Source: Pseudomonas sp. C1C7 (lineage in GTDB: Bacteria; Pseudomonadota; Gammaproteobacteria; Pseudomonadales; Pseudomonadaceae). Taken from it: DNA of 64,000 nt. Below the pieces are notes generated by a model. That model worked only from the letters and a program-made list of their open reading frames with translations. It did no database searches and was not told the DNA's origin. The position numbers and the translations under genes were made by a program. The stretch is taken from assembly GCF_013359595.1 (NCBI RefSeq), contig NZ_JABFMP010000010.1, forward strand, positions 106,796 to 170,795, read 5' to 3'. Within the stretch, counting starts at the first letter, position 1. Each line of letters opens with the position of its first letter. Positions 63,974 through 64,000 of the stretch are shown here, piece after piece.

Positions 63974-64000
63974 TCGCCCCACTTCCGGCGCAGTCGAAAC

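Noticed and set aside
1..64000. CRISPR arrays, prophage or tRNA genes
   Set aside because: No regularly spaced repeats, integrase, phage genes or cloverleaf sequences were seen.

Overview
The window comes from a fluorescent pseudomonad, most likely of the Pseudomonas fluorescens group. The evidence is a pyoverdine locus (pvdS, pvdL, pvdH, mbtH, fpvGHJKCDEF), a complete atuABCDEF terpene cluster, GC-rich coding DNA, and about twelve copies of two REP-type palindrome families typical of these genomes. All calls were made by eye; motif positions and hand alignments should be read with that in mind.

Layout. Bases 1-7,200 hold mixed chromosomal genes: a YegS-type lipid kinase, a NarL-type two-component pair, an HPt-like protein, cheV with a sigma-28 promoter, a MOSC protein, ppnP and an exonuclease. 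Bases 7,203-16,441 are the acyclic terpene utilisation cluster (atuABCDEF on the minus strand, atuR divergent, with two operator-like palindromes between them). Bases 16,530-48,056 are the siderophore region: a PvdS-box-driven acetyltransferase, pvdS with a Fur box, the 13-kb synthetase gene pvdL, an alpha/beta hydrolase, a disulfide-bond block (dsbD, a DsbE-like gene and dsbG, facing dsbRS), a GNAT gene, pvdH, mbtH, and the eight-gene fpvGHJKCDEF operon for taking iron out of ferripyoverdine in the periplasm.

Bases 48,358-53,986 are a sulfur and redox section: a VOC protein, sfnB-metI-metQ behind a sigma-54-like element, soxR with a perfect operator driving a small monooxygenase gene, and the sigma-54 activator sfnR. 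Bases 54,225-63,813 hold a lipoprotein, a LysE exporter, a cysteine desulfurase, an Xaa-Pro aminopeptidase, a LysR regulator with a divergent oxidoreductase, a TetR-controlled SDR/isomerase pair, another lipoprotein and an RhtA-type exporter. The window ends at a strong stable-RNA-like promoter pointing out of the window.

How the parts work together. Low iron would release Fur repression of pvdS. PvdS then recognises TAAAT-N16-CGT boxes, of which I find exact copies before the acetyltransferase, pvdH and mbtH, a one-mismatch copy before pvdL, and a weaker candidate before fpvG. PvdH makes diaminobutyrate, PvdL builds the acylated Glu-D-Tyr-Dab chromophore precursor, MbtH supports the adenylation domains, and FpvG-K plus FpvC-F reduce and import iron from returning ferripyoverdine. 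No wholly new system is evident. The most unusual items are a REP doublet translated in frame inside fpvD, a REP hairpin in the pvdL leader, and the copper/disulfide block sitting inside the pyoverdine locus.
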